Numbered from the stretch's first letter, positions 53,378-61,936 are shown. The stretch is DNA of 64,000 nucleotides from Halosimplex amylolyticum (GCF_051414035.1 NZ_JBLKNW010000002.1:124001-188000), one strand, 5' to 3'. Numbers and translations: made by a program. Notes: generated from the sequence alone by a model not told the origin.

Positions 53378-54019
53378 TCACCCGAAGTACTCCGCTATCT
53401 GGTCGTACACTTCGTCCATGTTGTCTCCTTCGAGCGCCGACAGCTCCGTCGTCTCGTGTTGCGGGAACGCGTTGCGGATCCGCTGGACGCTCGACTCCTC
53501 TAGGTCGATCTTGTTCGCGAGGATCAGCACGGGCAGGTCCTGGCTCTCGATGATCCCGATGAGCATCGTGTTGACCTGCGTGAACGGATCCTCGGTCGAG
53601 TCGAGCACGTAGATGACGCCGTCGACGTCCTCGCGAAGCCAGTGCATCGCTTCGGCGACGCCCTCGGTGGCCTCACGAGAGCGACGGACGGCGTCGTCTT
53701 TCTCCATGTCGTGTTCGAGAAATTCGGTGTAGTCGACTTTCGTCGTCACGCCGGGCGTGTCGACGATGTCGATGGTCACCGTCTTGCCGTCGCGTTCGAT
53801 CTCGACGTTCTCTTTCCGGCGCGCGCGTCGCGTCTCGTGGGGAACGTGACTCTCGGGACCGACCGCGTCGCCAGTCCAGTCGCGCGCGATGCGGTTCGCG
53901 AGCGTCGTCTTCCCCGCGTTCGGCGGGCCGTAAATACCGATACGTTTCGGGTCTTCCTCGGAGAACAGCGTCGATGCTGCCCGCGAGATGCTGTCTTTGA
54001 GTTCTGTGAACAGTCCCAT
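53378..54019 (-). CDS. oapA: Origin-associated GTPase OapA (Era-like)
   Basis: This 213-residue small G protein has P-loop GPPNAGKTTLANRIARDW (about 33-40), DTPGV (G3) and NKID (G4). It is the first gene of oapA-oapB-oapC, reading away from the origin. The ATG at 54017-54019 is preceded by a perfect Shine-Dalgarno AGGAGG (54025-54030 on the reverse strand) 5 bases upstream, unusual for this organism. An upstream box CTTAAGTAAG follows near 54070. Confidence 0.88.
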   Translation of the reverse strand: MGLFTELKDSISRAASTLFSEEDPKRIGIYGPPNAGKTTLANRIARDWTGDAVGPESHVPHETRRARRKENVEIERDGKTVTIDIVDTPGVTTKVDYTEFLEHDMEKDDAVRRSREATEGVAEAMHWLREDVDGVIYVLDSTEDPFTQVNTMLIGIIESQDLPVLILANKIDLEESSVQRIRNAFPQHETTELSALEGDNMDEVYDQIAEYFG

Positions 54020-54354
54020 CCTATCCTCCTGCGCCACAGGGACGCATCTGAGCGAATAAGCCGTGCCGACTTACTTAAGCCTACGTCAGACAAACATAAA
54101 TTATACGAAGTAAACCGCGGAATTCGGCCGGTTCGGCGGCCGATGCGGCGTCTCACGAGTGATGCCGATAGTGGTATCAGTGTGGTGACCCATCACTGAG
54201 CGACCGAGTGGCGGGAAGAAGTTGCGAGAGAAGCGACGGAGTGCGTTGCGGGAGCTCTCGATGCGAGGGAGTACGGAGTGTGTTGTGAGGAATCGGTGAA
54301 AGATCGAGTTGAACGATGGTACAACGGAGCGTTCCCGAGTCGGTCGAAGGACCC

Positions 54355-54377
54355 GGACCTGAAACGGAGGGGGAACG
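54355..54377 (+). other. ORB-like element
   Basis: GGACCTGAAACGGAGGGGGA reads rightward, with the core CCTGAAACG and a G-run. It lies 68 bp outside the left strong ORB, in the oapA-proximal part of the origin region. Spacing within the core is slightly altered, so it is weaker than the main pair. Confidence 0.6.
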
Positions 54378-54444
54378 GATGTCGGTACCGGCGTTCGGGA
54401 CGAATCCGGAGTGACTGACGACTGGGAAAGCGGGATGGGCAACA

Positions 54445-54470
54445 CCCCCACCCCCTCGTTTCAGGTGGAA
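54445..54470 (-). other. Left ORB element of oriC
   Basis: On the reverse strand this reads TTCCACCTGAAACGAGGGGG followed by TGGGGG. It has both the core and the long G-string typical of haloarchaeal ORBs bound by Orc1/Cdc6. Confidence 0.88.
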
Positions 54471-54746
54471 GCGTGGACAGCCCCGGGCGACGTCTGACGG
54501 AGTACACCCTCGAGCAGGATAGACAGTTCACACCGAGATGTTCACGAGTGATTTTCGAAGCCATACCGATGTCTTCTAGACATACAACGATTACTGACAC
54601 GCATTACCACCCTAGTCCTAGAAACAAAACCCGATGAAAAATTGTTTTCCTACTAGTGCGGATTTGGTTTTAGTGACTAGGTAGTAAATCTTTCTCTCTA
54701 GAGGCACTCATCCAAGTCCCGCTCACCCCCCACCCTCTCTTCGCTC

Positions 54747-54775
54747 GCTCCACCCGAAACGATGGGGTGGGGGGG
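54747..54775 (+). other. Right ORB element of oriC
   Basis: Reads CTCCACCCGAAACGATGGGG followed by TGGGGGGG, in opposite orientation to the left ORB. Together the two ORBs enclose about 276 bp of AT-richer DNA. Confidence 0.88.
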
Positions 54776-55074
54776 ATCCGGCTAGAATATCTCGAACGGC
54801 GACAGGTCGATCGGAACGTCGGGAACGAGGAGACGGATTTCGCGAACTCGGCCGAATGACCTGACGCCGAAAAATCAGAAAAATCTACCTGTGGGACTTC
54901 TAACTCCCGAATCGAACGGTCTGAGAAGTACCCGACGGCGGTACTCACCGAAATATTTAATATCGTATCAACCACGGGTTCTTGTGGTTCAACTGGACAC
55001 GCCGTCACACCCGAAATCGGGAGATGGCGGCGTATTACTCGGTGTAAGTGGAGTTCCGAGGGCGCGGAACCGGG

Positions 55075-55100
55075 TTTCCAGACGAAATAGAGGGGTTCGG
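55075..55100 (+). other. ORB-like element just before orc1
   Basis: TTTCCAGACGAAATAGAGGGGTTCGG lies 22 bp before the orc1 ATG, given here in two parts: TTTCCAGACGAAATAG then AGGGGTTCGG. It could let Orc1 repress its own gene. Core mismatch (GAAATAG for GAAACGA) lowers confidence. Confidence 0.55.
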
Positions 55101-55121
55101 AATCGGAGCAATCACAGAATA

Positions 55122-57017
55122 ATGGACGGCGACGACAACGATCAGGACACGACGCTCGATTCACCCGACCGCGTGGATGGAGTGGGCAACGAGGAGGAAC
55201 AGGTACAGGCGCCATCCGACGGGGCAGAGTCGCGAACTGACGGCGACGACCGTTCGGCGGAAAATCCCGTCGAGCCGACGGCAGACGAAGTCGCGGCCGA
55301 CGGTTCCCACGGGTCCCCCTCTCCCGGCGAGTCTTCCGCGACCGAGGACGCTGTGGAGTCTGACGAGAGCTCACCGCCCGGGGGAACTGCTGACACGAGC
55401 GAACCGGATCTCGACGACGGCAGTGACGCCGAGGACGGAGGTTCCGCCAGTACGGCCGCCGAGCGGACGAACGACGGGATCGATCCGTCCGCGACGGTAC
55501 GCGGTTCGGGGAACTCGTCGCCGACCGTCGACGTCGATTCGGCTCCCGTCGCCGACGAGACGGACGGCGAGTCGTCTGTTCTCGACGATGTGATGCTCGA
55601 CGACGTCGCCTCCGAGGACCCCGAAGAGGCCTCACAGGGGCTATTCGACGACCTCCTCGCGGGCGATCCGATCTTCGAGAACAAGGAGGTGCTGCGCCCG
55701 TCGTACACCCCCCGGAAGCTGCCACATCGCGAGGAGCAGATCAACAACATGGCGACGATCCTCGTGACCGCGCTGCGCGGGGACTCCCCGTCGAACATCC
55801 TCATCTACGGGAAGACGGGGACGGGCAAGACCGCCAGTGCCAAGTTCGTCAGCACGGAACTCGAGTCGACCTCCCAGAAGTACGAGGTCCCCTGCGAGGT
55901 GGAGTACATCAACTGCGAGGTGACGGACACGCAGTACCGCGTTCTCGCACAGCTCGCAAACAAGTTCATCGAGAAGAACGAGGCGGTCATCGACGAGGAA
56001 CTCGGGGAACTCGGCGACCTACGCGAGCGTGCGCGCGAGAACGAACACGTCCTCGCCGAGACGGAGTACGACTCGCTCGCTGCCGTCGAAGACCGGATCG
56101 ATACCCTCCGGGAAGACCGCGAATCGTTCGAACACGTCCCCATGACCGGGTGGCCGACGGACCGGGTGTACAGCACGTTCTTCGACGCGGTCGACTACCA
56201 CGAACGCGTCGTCGTCATCATGCTCGACGAGATCGACAAGCTCGTCGAGAAGAGCGGCGACGACACCCTCTACAATCTCTCGCGGATGAACTCCGAGCTC
56301 GAACGCTCCCGCGTGTCGATCATGGGCATCTCGAACGACCTGAAGTTCACCGACTTCCTGGACCCGCGCGTCAAATCGAGCCTCGGCGAGGAGGAGATCG
56401 TCTTCCCCCCGTACGACGCCAACCAGCTGCGCGACATCCTCGAACACCGCGCGGAAGTCGCGTTCGAAGGTCACGCACTCACCGACGACGTGATCCCGCT
56501 CTGTGCGGCCTTCGCCGCGCAGGAACACGGCGACGCCCGCCGCGCGCTCGACCTGCTCAGGACGGCCGGCGAACTCGCCGAGCGCGACCAGACCGACAAC
56601 GTCAACGAGGCCCACGTCAGGAAGGCCCAGGAGAAGATCGAACTCGACCGCGTCGTCGAGGTCGTCCGCACGCTCCCCACCCAGTCGAAGCTCGTCCTCT
56701 TCTCGATCATCATGCTGGAGAAAAACGGCGTTCACAACATCAACACCGGCGAGGTGTACAACGTCTACCAGCGGCTCTGCGAGGAGATCGACGTCGACAC
56801 GCTCACCCAGCGCCGCGTCACCGACCTCATCTCCGAACTCGACATGCTGGGTATCGTCAACGCCGTCGTCGTCAGCAAGGGCCGCTACGGGCGCACCAAG
56901 GAGATCTCACTCTCCGTCCCCATCGACGAGACGGAAGCCGTCCTCATGTCGGACTCGCGCCTCTCGGAGATCGAGGACACGCAACCGTTCGTCCAGACGC
57001 GCTTCGACAACGAGTAA
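55122..57017 (+). CDS. orc1: Origin initiator Orc1/Cdc6
   Basis: This 631-residue AAA+ ATPase recognises ORB sequences and loads MCM. An acidic, Ser/Asp/Glu-rich N-terminal extension covers about 180 residues. The AAA+ core has Walker A YGKTGTGKTASAKF (about 228), Walker B VVVIMLDEIDKL (about 365) and sensor regions; a winged-helix DNA-binding domain forms the last 90 residues (TQRRVTDLISELDMLGI). The ATG at 55122 is chosen; the frame upstream crosses origin DNA. It is divergent from oapA, as in other haloarchaeal origins. Confidence 0.94.
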   Translation: MDGDDNDQDTTLDSPDRVDGVGNEEEQVQAPSDGAESRTDGDDRSAENPVEPTADEVAADGSHGSPSPGESSATEDAVESDESSPPGGTADTSEPDLDDGSDAEDGGSASTAAERTNDGIDPSATVRGSGNSSPTVDVDSAPVADETDGESSVLDDVMLDDVASEDPEEASQGLFDDLLAGDPIFENKEVLRPSYTPRKLPHREEQINNMATILVTALRGDSPSNILIYGKTGTGKTASAKFVSTELESTSQKYEVPCEVEYINCEVTDTQYRVLAQLANKFIEKNEAVIDEELGELGDLRERARENEHVLAETEYDSLAAVEDRIDTLREDRESFEHVPMTGWPTDRVYSTFFDAVDYHERVVVIMLDEIDKLVEKSGDDTLYNLSRMNSELERSRVSIMGISNDLKFTDFLDPRVKSSLGEEEIVFPPYDANQLRDILEHRAEVAFEGHALTDDVIPLCAAFAAQEHGDARRALDLLRTAGELAERDQTDNVNEAHVRKAQEKIELDRVVEVVRTLPTQSKLVLFSIIMLEKNGVHNINTGEVYNVYQRLCEEIDVDTLTQRRVTDLISELDMLGIVNAVVVSKGRYGRTKEISLSVPIDETEAVLMSDSRLSEIEDTQPFVQTRFDNE

Positions 57018-57071
57018 TCCACCTGCGGCGGCCGTTCCGAACCCGCGGATCGCGATTTCTGTACGTCGCAC

Positions 57072-57114
57072 ATCCGGGAATCAGGATACCGACCGTCCGG
57101 GAGTCAGGGTGCCG
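57072..57114. repeat. Imperfect 20-bp tandem repeat between orc1 and the signal peptidase
   Basis: ATCCGGGAATCAGGATACCG (57072-57091) and GTCCGGGAGTCAGGGTGCCG (57095-57114) are imperfect copies with 23-bp periodicity. The second includes the stop codon of the signal peptidase gene (57104-57106). Confidence 0.6.
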
Positions 57115-58120
57115 CTCGTTCGACAGTCCGGTTACAGAGACAGGAACGCTCGAACGTGGTGGCGCTGGCGCTCGGACCGGAGAACCCGAGCATCCCGTTC
57201 GTACAGCCTTCCGAGCGCAGACGGATACAGCCGAGTTTCGGGATCCGGACTTCGGCGGTCCCGACGACCCAGGCGGGCTTGACGGGACTGCTCAGCCCCT
57301 GTGCCTGGTCGTAGACGCCGTTGGCGTCGCCCTTCGTGACGAACCCGGCGTGGGGGGCCGGGCAGTTCGGCAGCGCCTCGTCGGTGGTCTCCCCGCACTC
57401 GCTGTAGCGACCGATCGACTGTTTGTCCGCCTTCTCGTACCAGTTCTCGCTCTCGTTGACCCAGAACATCGCCCGGTGGATGATCGGGGTCCTGTCCTGC
57501 CGGCCGTCGGGTTCGTAGACGATCACGTCGCCGGTCTTCGCGAACTTCCGATACTCCGTCCGTTCGCCCGTCTGGGCGGTGACGACGCCGGTTCCCGCGA
57601 TGGCGCCGTCGCCCGGGAAGCGCTGTTCCTCCATGACGAAGACCAGGTCGCCGGTCTTCATGTGCGGCGTCATGCTCGGGCTCTCGACCGCGACCATCGG
57701 CGGCCAGACGCCGCTGACCGCGAACAGGAGCACGCCGACCAGCAACACCGCGATGGCGCTGCTCAGCACGTCGACGACGAACGTCTGTAGCGCGCTACCG
57801 TCCCCTTCCCGGTCCGGCTCGGCCCGCCTGGCCGCCGGCGCGTCGACTGATCGACCCGAGCCGTTGGGGGCGACGCCGCCGTCTCCGTCGGGCTCTCTGG
57901 GAGGGTTCTCGTCGGCTCTGGCGGTCGCCGAATTGTCGGGGTCCAGGGGACCGTCGCCCCGCGTCGAATCATCTCCGATAGGAGTGGGGCGGTTCGTATC
58001 GTCGCCGTCGGCGGGAGAGACGCGGTTCGTGTCGTCGTGGTCGGAGGGAGGGACGTCTTGAGAATGGTTGTCGTCGGGCCCGTCGCCGGGGGAATCTTCG
58101 CCGTCGCGGGGCGGACTCAT
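57104..58120 (-). CDS. sec11: Signal peptidase I (archaeal Sec11 type)
   Basis: This 338-residue membrane protease removes Sec/Tat signal peptides. A long acidic disordered N-terminal part (about 107 residues, with a repeated DDTNR pattern) precedes one membrane helix (SAIAVLLVGVLLFAVSGVW). Catalytic Ser is in VESPSMTPHMKTGDLVFV, the archaeal/ER-type His in TPIIHRAMFWV, and Asp in VTKGDANGVYDQ. It converges with orc1 and is divergent from the DNA polymerase D gene. Confidence 0.9.
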   Translation of the reverse strand: MSPPRDGEDSPGDGPDDNHSQDVPPSDHDDTNRVSPADGDDTNRPTPIGDDSTRGDGPLDPDNSATARADENPPREPDGDGGVAPNGSGRSVDAPAARRAEPDREGDGSALQTFVVDVLSSAIAVLLVGVLLFAVSGVWPPMVAVESPSMTPHMKTGDLVFVMEEQRFPGDGAIAGTGVVTAQTGERTEYRKFAKTGDVIVYEPDGRQDRTPIIHRAMFWVNESENWYEKADKQSIGRYSECGETTDEALPNCPAPHAGFVTKGDANGVYDQAQGLSSPVKPAWVVGTAEVRIPKLGCIRLRSEGCTNGMLGFSGPSASATTFERSCLCNRTVERAAP

Positions 58121-58302
58121 TGACTGTCCGTTCGTGCAGTGGCCGTTTGAATGTTCTGACCGGGGTCGCGAGGCATCGGCCGACGGCGACGGAATCGCGT
58201 CAGATTTCGCCGCACCGGCGCCACGCGTTCGTGACTGGCAGATTGCGGACCACTCGCTTGCCGGTTCGCTACGCTTTTGCGGACCGCCTCCGATCATCGA
58301 CT

Positions 58303-59976
58303 GTGCCGCTCGAGACGCCGGTCCACGTCGCCAACGAACTCGCCAGGCGCGGATACAACGCCGACCCCGAGGCGGTCACCCTGATCGCCGCCGCGCCGGA
58401 CCCCGTCAGCGCCCTCGAACGTACACTCGAAACGGTCCCCGACGAGGCGGTCAAACTCACCGCCGAACACGTCAAAGACGCCGTCGAAACCCGATCACGG
58501 TCCGGCGAGTCCGTCGGCGACGTCGCCGTCGACGCGCCCGCCGGAACCGACGACTCCGCGCGTTCGGACAACCCCTCTGTTTCGACTGGAGAGACCAGTT
58601 CCGAACTGACGGAAGCGGGTACCGACGCTCCACTCGAAACGAAGGGGGTCGACGACGACGCGAGCGGGGAAGCGAGCGAGGGGGACGCTTCGACTGCTGC
58701 GGCGGACGTGAACGAGGAACGGGCGACGGGAGCGGAACGATCACCGGAGGGCGGACGGACGCCGGCGGATCCAGACAAGCAGTCGATCGACGTCGAGGGT
58801 GACATCTCGAGCACGGGGACCGGGGAGTACTCGGACTTCGTCGCGGTGTTTCGCGACCGCTACGAGAAGCTCTCGAAGCAACTTCGCGGTCGGGTCAACC
58901 ACCGGCCGACCGACGCTATCGAGTCGATGCCCGGCGGGAGCGAGGCCGCCATGGTCGGGATGGTCTCGGACATCCGGTCGACCGCCAGCGGGCACTGGCT
59001 GGTCGAACTCGAGGATACGAACGGGACCTTCCCCTGCCTGGTGATGAAAGACCGCGACATCGCCGATCTGGTCAACGAACTCCTCCTGGACGAGGTGATC
59101 GCCGTGGACGGGACGCTCGCCGACGACGGGGGCATCCTCTTCGTCGACTCGCTGTACTTCCCGGAGATCCCGCGCACCCACGATCCGTCGACCGCGGACC
59201 GCGAGGTCGAGGCCGCGCTCATCAGCGACGTCCACGTCGGCAGCCAGGAGTTCGAGGCCGACGCCTGGCATCGGTTCACCGACTGGCTGCACACCGCCGA
59301 CGCCGACCGACTGGAGTACCTCCTCATCGCGGGCGACATGGTCGAGGGCGTCGGCGTCTACCCGGGGCAGGACGAGGAACTCGACATCATCGACATCTAC
59401 GAGCAGTACGAGGAGTTCAGTGAACTCCTCAAGGAAGTCCCGGGCGACGTGGAGATCGTCATGATCCCCGGCAACCACGACGCCGTCCGCCTCGCCGAAC
59501 CGCAGCCGGCGTTCGACGAGGAACTGCGGTCGATTATGAGCGCCCACGACGCCCGCATCTCGGGCAACCCCTCTACCGTCACCGTCGAAGGCGTCGACGT
59601 GCTGATGTACCACGGCGTCTCCCTCGACGAGGTCATCGCCGAGCTCCCGGACGAGAAGGCCACCTACGACGAGCCGCACAAGCCGATGTACCAGCTCCTC
59701 AAGAAGCGCCACGTCGCGCCGCAGTTCGGCGGCCAGACACGGTTGGCGCCCGAGAAAGAGGACCACCTCGTCATGGAGACGGTCCCGGACGTCTTCCACG
59801 CCGGACACGTCCACAAACTCGGCTACGGCAAGTACCACAACGTCCTGACGATCAACTCGGGCTGCTGGCAGGCCCAGACGGACTTCCAGGAGCGCATGAA
59901 CATCGACCCCGACGTGGCTTTCGCGCCCATCGTCTCGCTCGACACGCTCGACCTGCGGATCCACGACTTCGAGTAA
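58303..59976 (+). CDS. polD1: DNA polymerase D small subunit (DP1)
   Basis: This 557-residue subunit carries the Mre11-like 3'-5' exonuclease: ALISDVHVGSQEF, LLIAGDMVEGV, MIPGNHDAVRLAE, YHGVS and HAGHVHKLGYG, all metal ligands present. The N-terminal about 60 residues are a small helical domain; residues about 65-165 are a disordered acidic linker. Two ORB-like sequences lie in that linker. It starts with GTG at 58303 (VPLETPVHVANEL), with a box CGCTTTTGCGG about 23-32 bp upstream. Confidence 0.93.
   Translation: MPLETPVHVANELARRGYNADPEAVTLIAAAPDPVSALERTLETVPDEAVKLTAEHVKDAVETRSRSGESVGDVAVDAPAGTDDSARSDNPSVSTGETSSELTEAGTDAPLETKGVDDDASGEASEGDASTAAADVNEERATGAERSPEGGRTPADPDKQSIDVEGDISSTGTGEYSDFVAVFRDRYEKLSKQLRGRVNHRPTDAIESMPGGSEAAMVGMVSDIRSTASGHWLVELEDTNGTFPCLVMKDRDIADLVNELLLDEVIAVDGTLADDGGILFVDSLYFPEIPRTHDPSTADREVEAALISDVHVGSQEFEADAWHRFTDWLHTADADRLEYLLIAGDMVEGVGVYPGQDEELDIIDIYEQYEEFSELLKEVPGDVEIVMIPGNHDAVRLAEPQPAFDEELRSIMSAHDARISGNPSTVTVEGVDVLMYHGVSLDEVIAELPDEKATYDEPHKPMYQLLKKRHVAPQFGGQTRLAPEKEDHLVMETVPDVFHAGHVHKLGYGKYHNVLTINSGCWQAQTDFQERMNIDPDVAFAPIVSLDTLDLRIHDFE
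58570..58650. other. Inverted pair of ORB-like elements inside the PolD small-subunit linker
   Basis: Left element AACCCCTCTGTTTCGACTGG (58570-58589, leftward) and right element GCTCCACTCGAAACGAAGGG (58627-58646, rightward, followed by GGTC) face outward as in oriC, with 33 bp between them. Both fall in the disordered acidic linker of DP1. Codon constraint is weak there, so the sites could be selected as DNA. Confidence 0.6.
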
Positions 59977-59980
59977 ACTA

Positions 59981-60034
59981 CCCTTCCCTACTTCGCTCGG
60001 GGGCAATGGCCCCACTCGCTCGTTGAGGGGAGGG
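59981..60034 (-). ncRNA. Terminal hairpin at the tnpB 3' side; likely omega-RNA scaffold
   Basis: Outer arms CCCTTCCCT (59981-59989) and AGGGGAGGG (60026-60034) pair around an inner stem GGGGC-aat-GGCCCC near 59999-60013. On the tnpB strand this lies just after the stop at 60055, where omega-RNA forms in TnpB systems. The guide would then be the neighbouring chromosomal DNA (end of the DP1 gene). RNA production is inferred. Confidence 0.45.
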
Positions 60035-60054
60035 CTTTCGCATGGACTCCCGTT

Positions 60055-61263
60055 CTACGCCTCGGTTGAGGCGGGAAGATTGCACTCTCCACTCACGTTC
60101 AGCGTCCCGCGATTCAAGCGCACGTCTACGGGTGCGCCTCCGTCGTCTGCGTTTTGCCGACGCCGGAGATACTGAAGGCCGATGTTCTTGGAAGCGTTGT
60201 AGTCGGCGTGGTTCCGGTAGCCACAGTCCTGACACTCGAAGTCCTCGCCGTTGCGGTTGTCGTCGTGGGTAAACCCACAGGTCGAACATCGCTTCGAGGT
60301 GTTCCGTGGATCTACTTGGACGGCTTCGATGCCCTGCTCTCTGGCTTTGTAGGCGACGTACTCGTAGAGACGACGGAACGCCCAGAGATGGTGCCACGAC
60401 GCCTGTGGGACGTTTTCACGAATGTCGGTCAAGTCCTCGAACACGATATGCGAACAGTCGTGTTCGGCGGCTTCGGCGACGATCTCGTTGGCGACACGAT
60501 GCAGGAACATCTCGAAGCGTCCGTCCTCCTTGCGTTCGACACCCGCGATCGCATCGTGGGCGGCTCGTGTCCCGCACTGTTGGAGGTCGCCACGCCGATT
60601 CTCGTACTCTCGTTTCCAGTGGTTAAACTCGTCTGCCGACCAGAACCGCCCGGTCGAAGCGACCGCGAGTTGATTCACACCGAGGTCCACACCGAGGACT
60701 GTTCTGTGCCCGGTCGTGGAGTCGGTGTCGTCGTCCTCTTTGAGCATCGACGCATGGAGATACCAGTCGCCGTCGCGTCGATGCAGTGTTGCCCGCCGAA
60801 ACTCGTAGTCCTCGTCCGCGACGTACTTCGTCGGCGGTGTCTCGGCATCGTCGGGCAGAATGTAGTCGCACTCGATACGCCCGTCCGGTGTCGAAAGCGA
60901 AACATGGTCACGGTGGAACGTGGCGCTTCGCTTGTCGTAGACGGCGGTACCAGCCGTGAACGTTGGACGGGACGTCTCTTGGCCGATTTTGAGCCGTTCG
61001 ACGCCACTTTTGACGGCTTCGACAGCTTGGCGAATCCCTTTCTGGACGAGATTCGCGGTCAGCTCCGTGTCCTGGCGGAGTTGGTCGTACAGCGCATCGT
61101 CGGCCTTGGCTTTCGATGTGACGTGGTAGCCGTCGTCGCCGTGCCAGCACCACTCGCTCGCGGTGTTGGCACAGTATTTGAATTGCTCGACAGTCTCCCG
61201 CAGGTGTGTATCCGCGCCTTCGGGCGTGTCGAGCTTGATAACGGCGGTACGACGGTACTTCAC
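60055..61263 (-). CDS. tnpB: TnpB RNA-guided endonuclease
   Basis: This 402-residue protein has the RuvC-like nuclease core split in three: GVDLGVNQLAV (Asp), HIVFEDLTD (Glu) and NHADYNASKNIG (Asp), plus a zinc ribbon CSTCGFTHDD / CQDC. TnpB proteins use an omega-RNA to cut DNA beside a TAM. A GTG start at 61263 is preferred because an AT-rich TATA-like box (ACTTAATAGC, 61291-61300) lies 27-37 bp upstream; an ATG at 61317 would run through that box. No frameshift is seen, so it may be active. Confidence 0.9.
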   Translation of the reverse strand: MKYRRTAVIKLDTPEGADTHLRETVEQFKYCANTASEWCWHGDDGYHVTSKAKADDALYDQLRQDTELTANLVQKGIRQAVEAVKSGVERLKIGQETSRPTFTAGTAVYDKRSATFHRDHVSLSTPDGRIECDYILPDDAETPPTKYVADEDYEFRRATLHRRDGDWYLHASMLKEDDDTDSTTGHRTVLGVDLGVNQLAVASTGRFWSADEFNHWKREYENRRGDLQQCGTRAAHDAIAGVERKEDGRFEMFLHRVANEIVAEAAEHDCSHIVFEDLTDIRENVPQASWHHLWAFRRLYEYVAYKAREQGIEAVQVDPRNTSKRCSTCGFTHDDNRNGEDFECQDCGYRNHADYNASKNIGLQYLRRRQNADDGGAPVDVRLNRGTLNVSGECNLPASTEA

Positions 61264-61353
61264 GATATCTTCACATGTATGCTTGTAGTTACTTAATAGC
61301 TGGGAGTTAGCAGCCACTAGTCTGGCGGCTGATTAGTACCAGGTCGGTTTCCT

Positions 61354-61414
61354 CCCCACCCTACCGCTTGTGCTTCCGCCAGGGCCGAAAGCCCGGTGCT
61401 CCTTGAGGGTGGGG
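61354..61414. repeat. Terminal hairpin on the tnpB 5' side
   Basis: CCCCACCCT (61354-61362) pairs with AGGGTGGGG (61406-61414); an inner stem GGGC-cgaaa-GCCC lies at 61382-61394. Such hairpins are the substrate ends of IS605-type elements. Its sequence differs from the other end, as is usual for the family. Confidence 0.65.
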
Positions 61415-61525
61415 CCTCCACCTCGAATTAGGTGACAGCGGGCGAACGGGCGCAACGCGGGCGCCCGAACCCCCGGTTTCGGGTCGAACCGTCCGGTCGA
61501 CCAGCCTGCGACGTTTCGTGACCGA

Positions 61526-61822
61526 TCAGCCCAGCAGCGGCGTCTCCTCGCCGGCGACGACGAGGACGAGCCCGATCAGCGCGACGGTCGGATACGCGGG
61601 ATGCGCGGCGGCGAACTCGACGAGTGCGACAACGGTGTCGACGTCGGCGGCGACAGTCATAGTGTTCGCCCCCGACTGACCTGGGACAGAGAGCCCGTGT
61701 GGTGTGGTGATGCTCGCGGCGGTGACGGCCACCACGCACCAGACCGCCACCAGCCCGGCGATCCGGAGCGTCTGCCCGTCGAGAATCGTTCCCGTACCGG
61801 GTTCGCCGCCGAGTCGCGCCAT
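61526..61822 (-). CDS. Two-helix membrane protein, paralogue A
   Basis: This 98-residue protein has two hydrophobic segments (TLRIAGLVAVWCVVAVTAAS and PTVALIGLVLVVAGEETPLL). Between them lies a conserved stretch VVALVEFAAAHPAYP shared with the next gene upstream. Function unknown. The ATG at 61820-61822 fits best. Confidence 0.65.
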   Translation of the reverse strand: MARLGGEPGTGTILDGQTLRIAGLVAVWCVVAVTAASITTPHGLSVPGQSGANTMTVAADVDTVVALVEFAAAHPAYPTVALIGLVLVVAGEETPLLG

Positions 61823-61936
61823 CGAGCGTGTCCAGACGGCACGACCGCATAAATCTACGTCAGACACGATTCGAAACGGCCGATCTATCGAACGTTCGTG
61901 AGCGACGGCGCGACGGTGCCCCACGACGTGACATCG

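Larger units (their letters stand above)
54020..55121. other. Chromosomal replication origin (oriC) region
   Basis: This 1.1-kb gap between oapA (leftward) and orc1 (rightward) is AT-rich for the window. Two strong inverted ORBs (54445-54470 and 54747-54775) with G-runs facing outward flank an AT-rich segment (54540-54710), the likely unwinding region. Two more ORB-like sites lie at 54355 and 55075. This is the standard layout of a haloarchaeal orc1-linked origin. No other gene was seen in it. Confidence 0.88.
59977..61414 (-). mobile_element. IS200/IS605-family element carrying only tnpB
   Basis: The element contains one leftward tnpB gene and no tnpA. Imperfect terminal hairpins occur on both sides (59981-60034 and 61354-61414). 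Its left boundary lies directly after the stop codon of DP1 (59974-59976). Exact ends cannot be fixed because this family leaves no target duplication. The element cannot move by itself without a TnpA in trans. Confidence 0.72.

Noticed and set aside
61264..61317. Upstream ATG start for tnpB
   Set aside because: The added 18 residues would cover the TATA-like box ACTTAATAGC; the GTG at 61263 fits a leaderless start better.
61468..61490. ORB-like AACCCCCGGTTTCGGGTCGAAC
   Set aside because: G-run and GAAAC are present but the spacing and the CCA part do not match; too weak to count.
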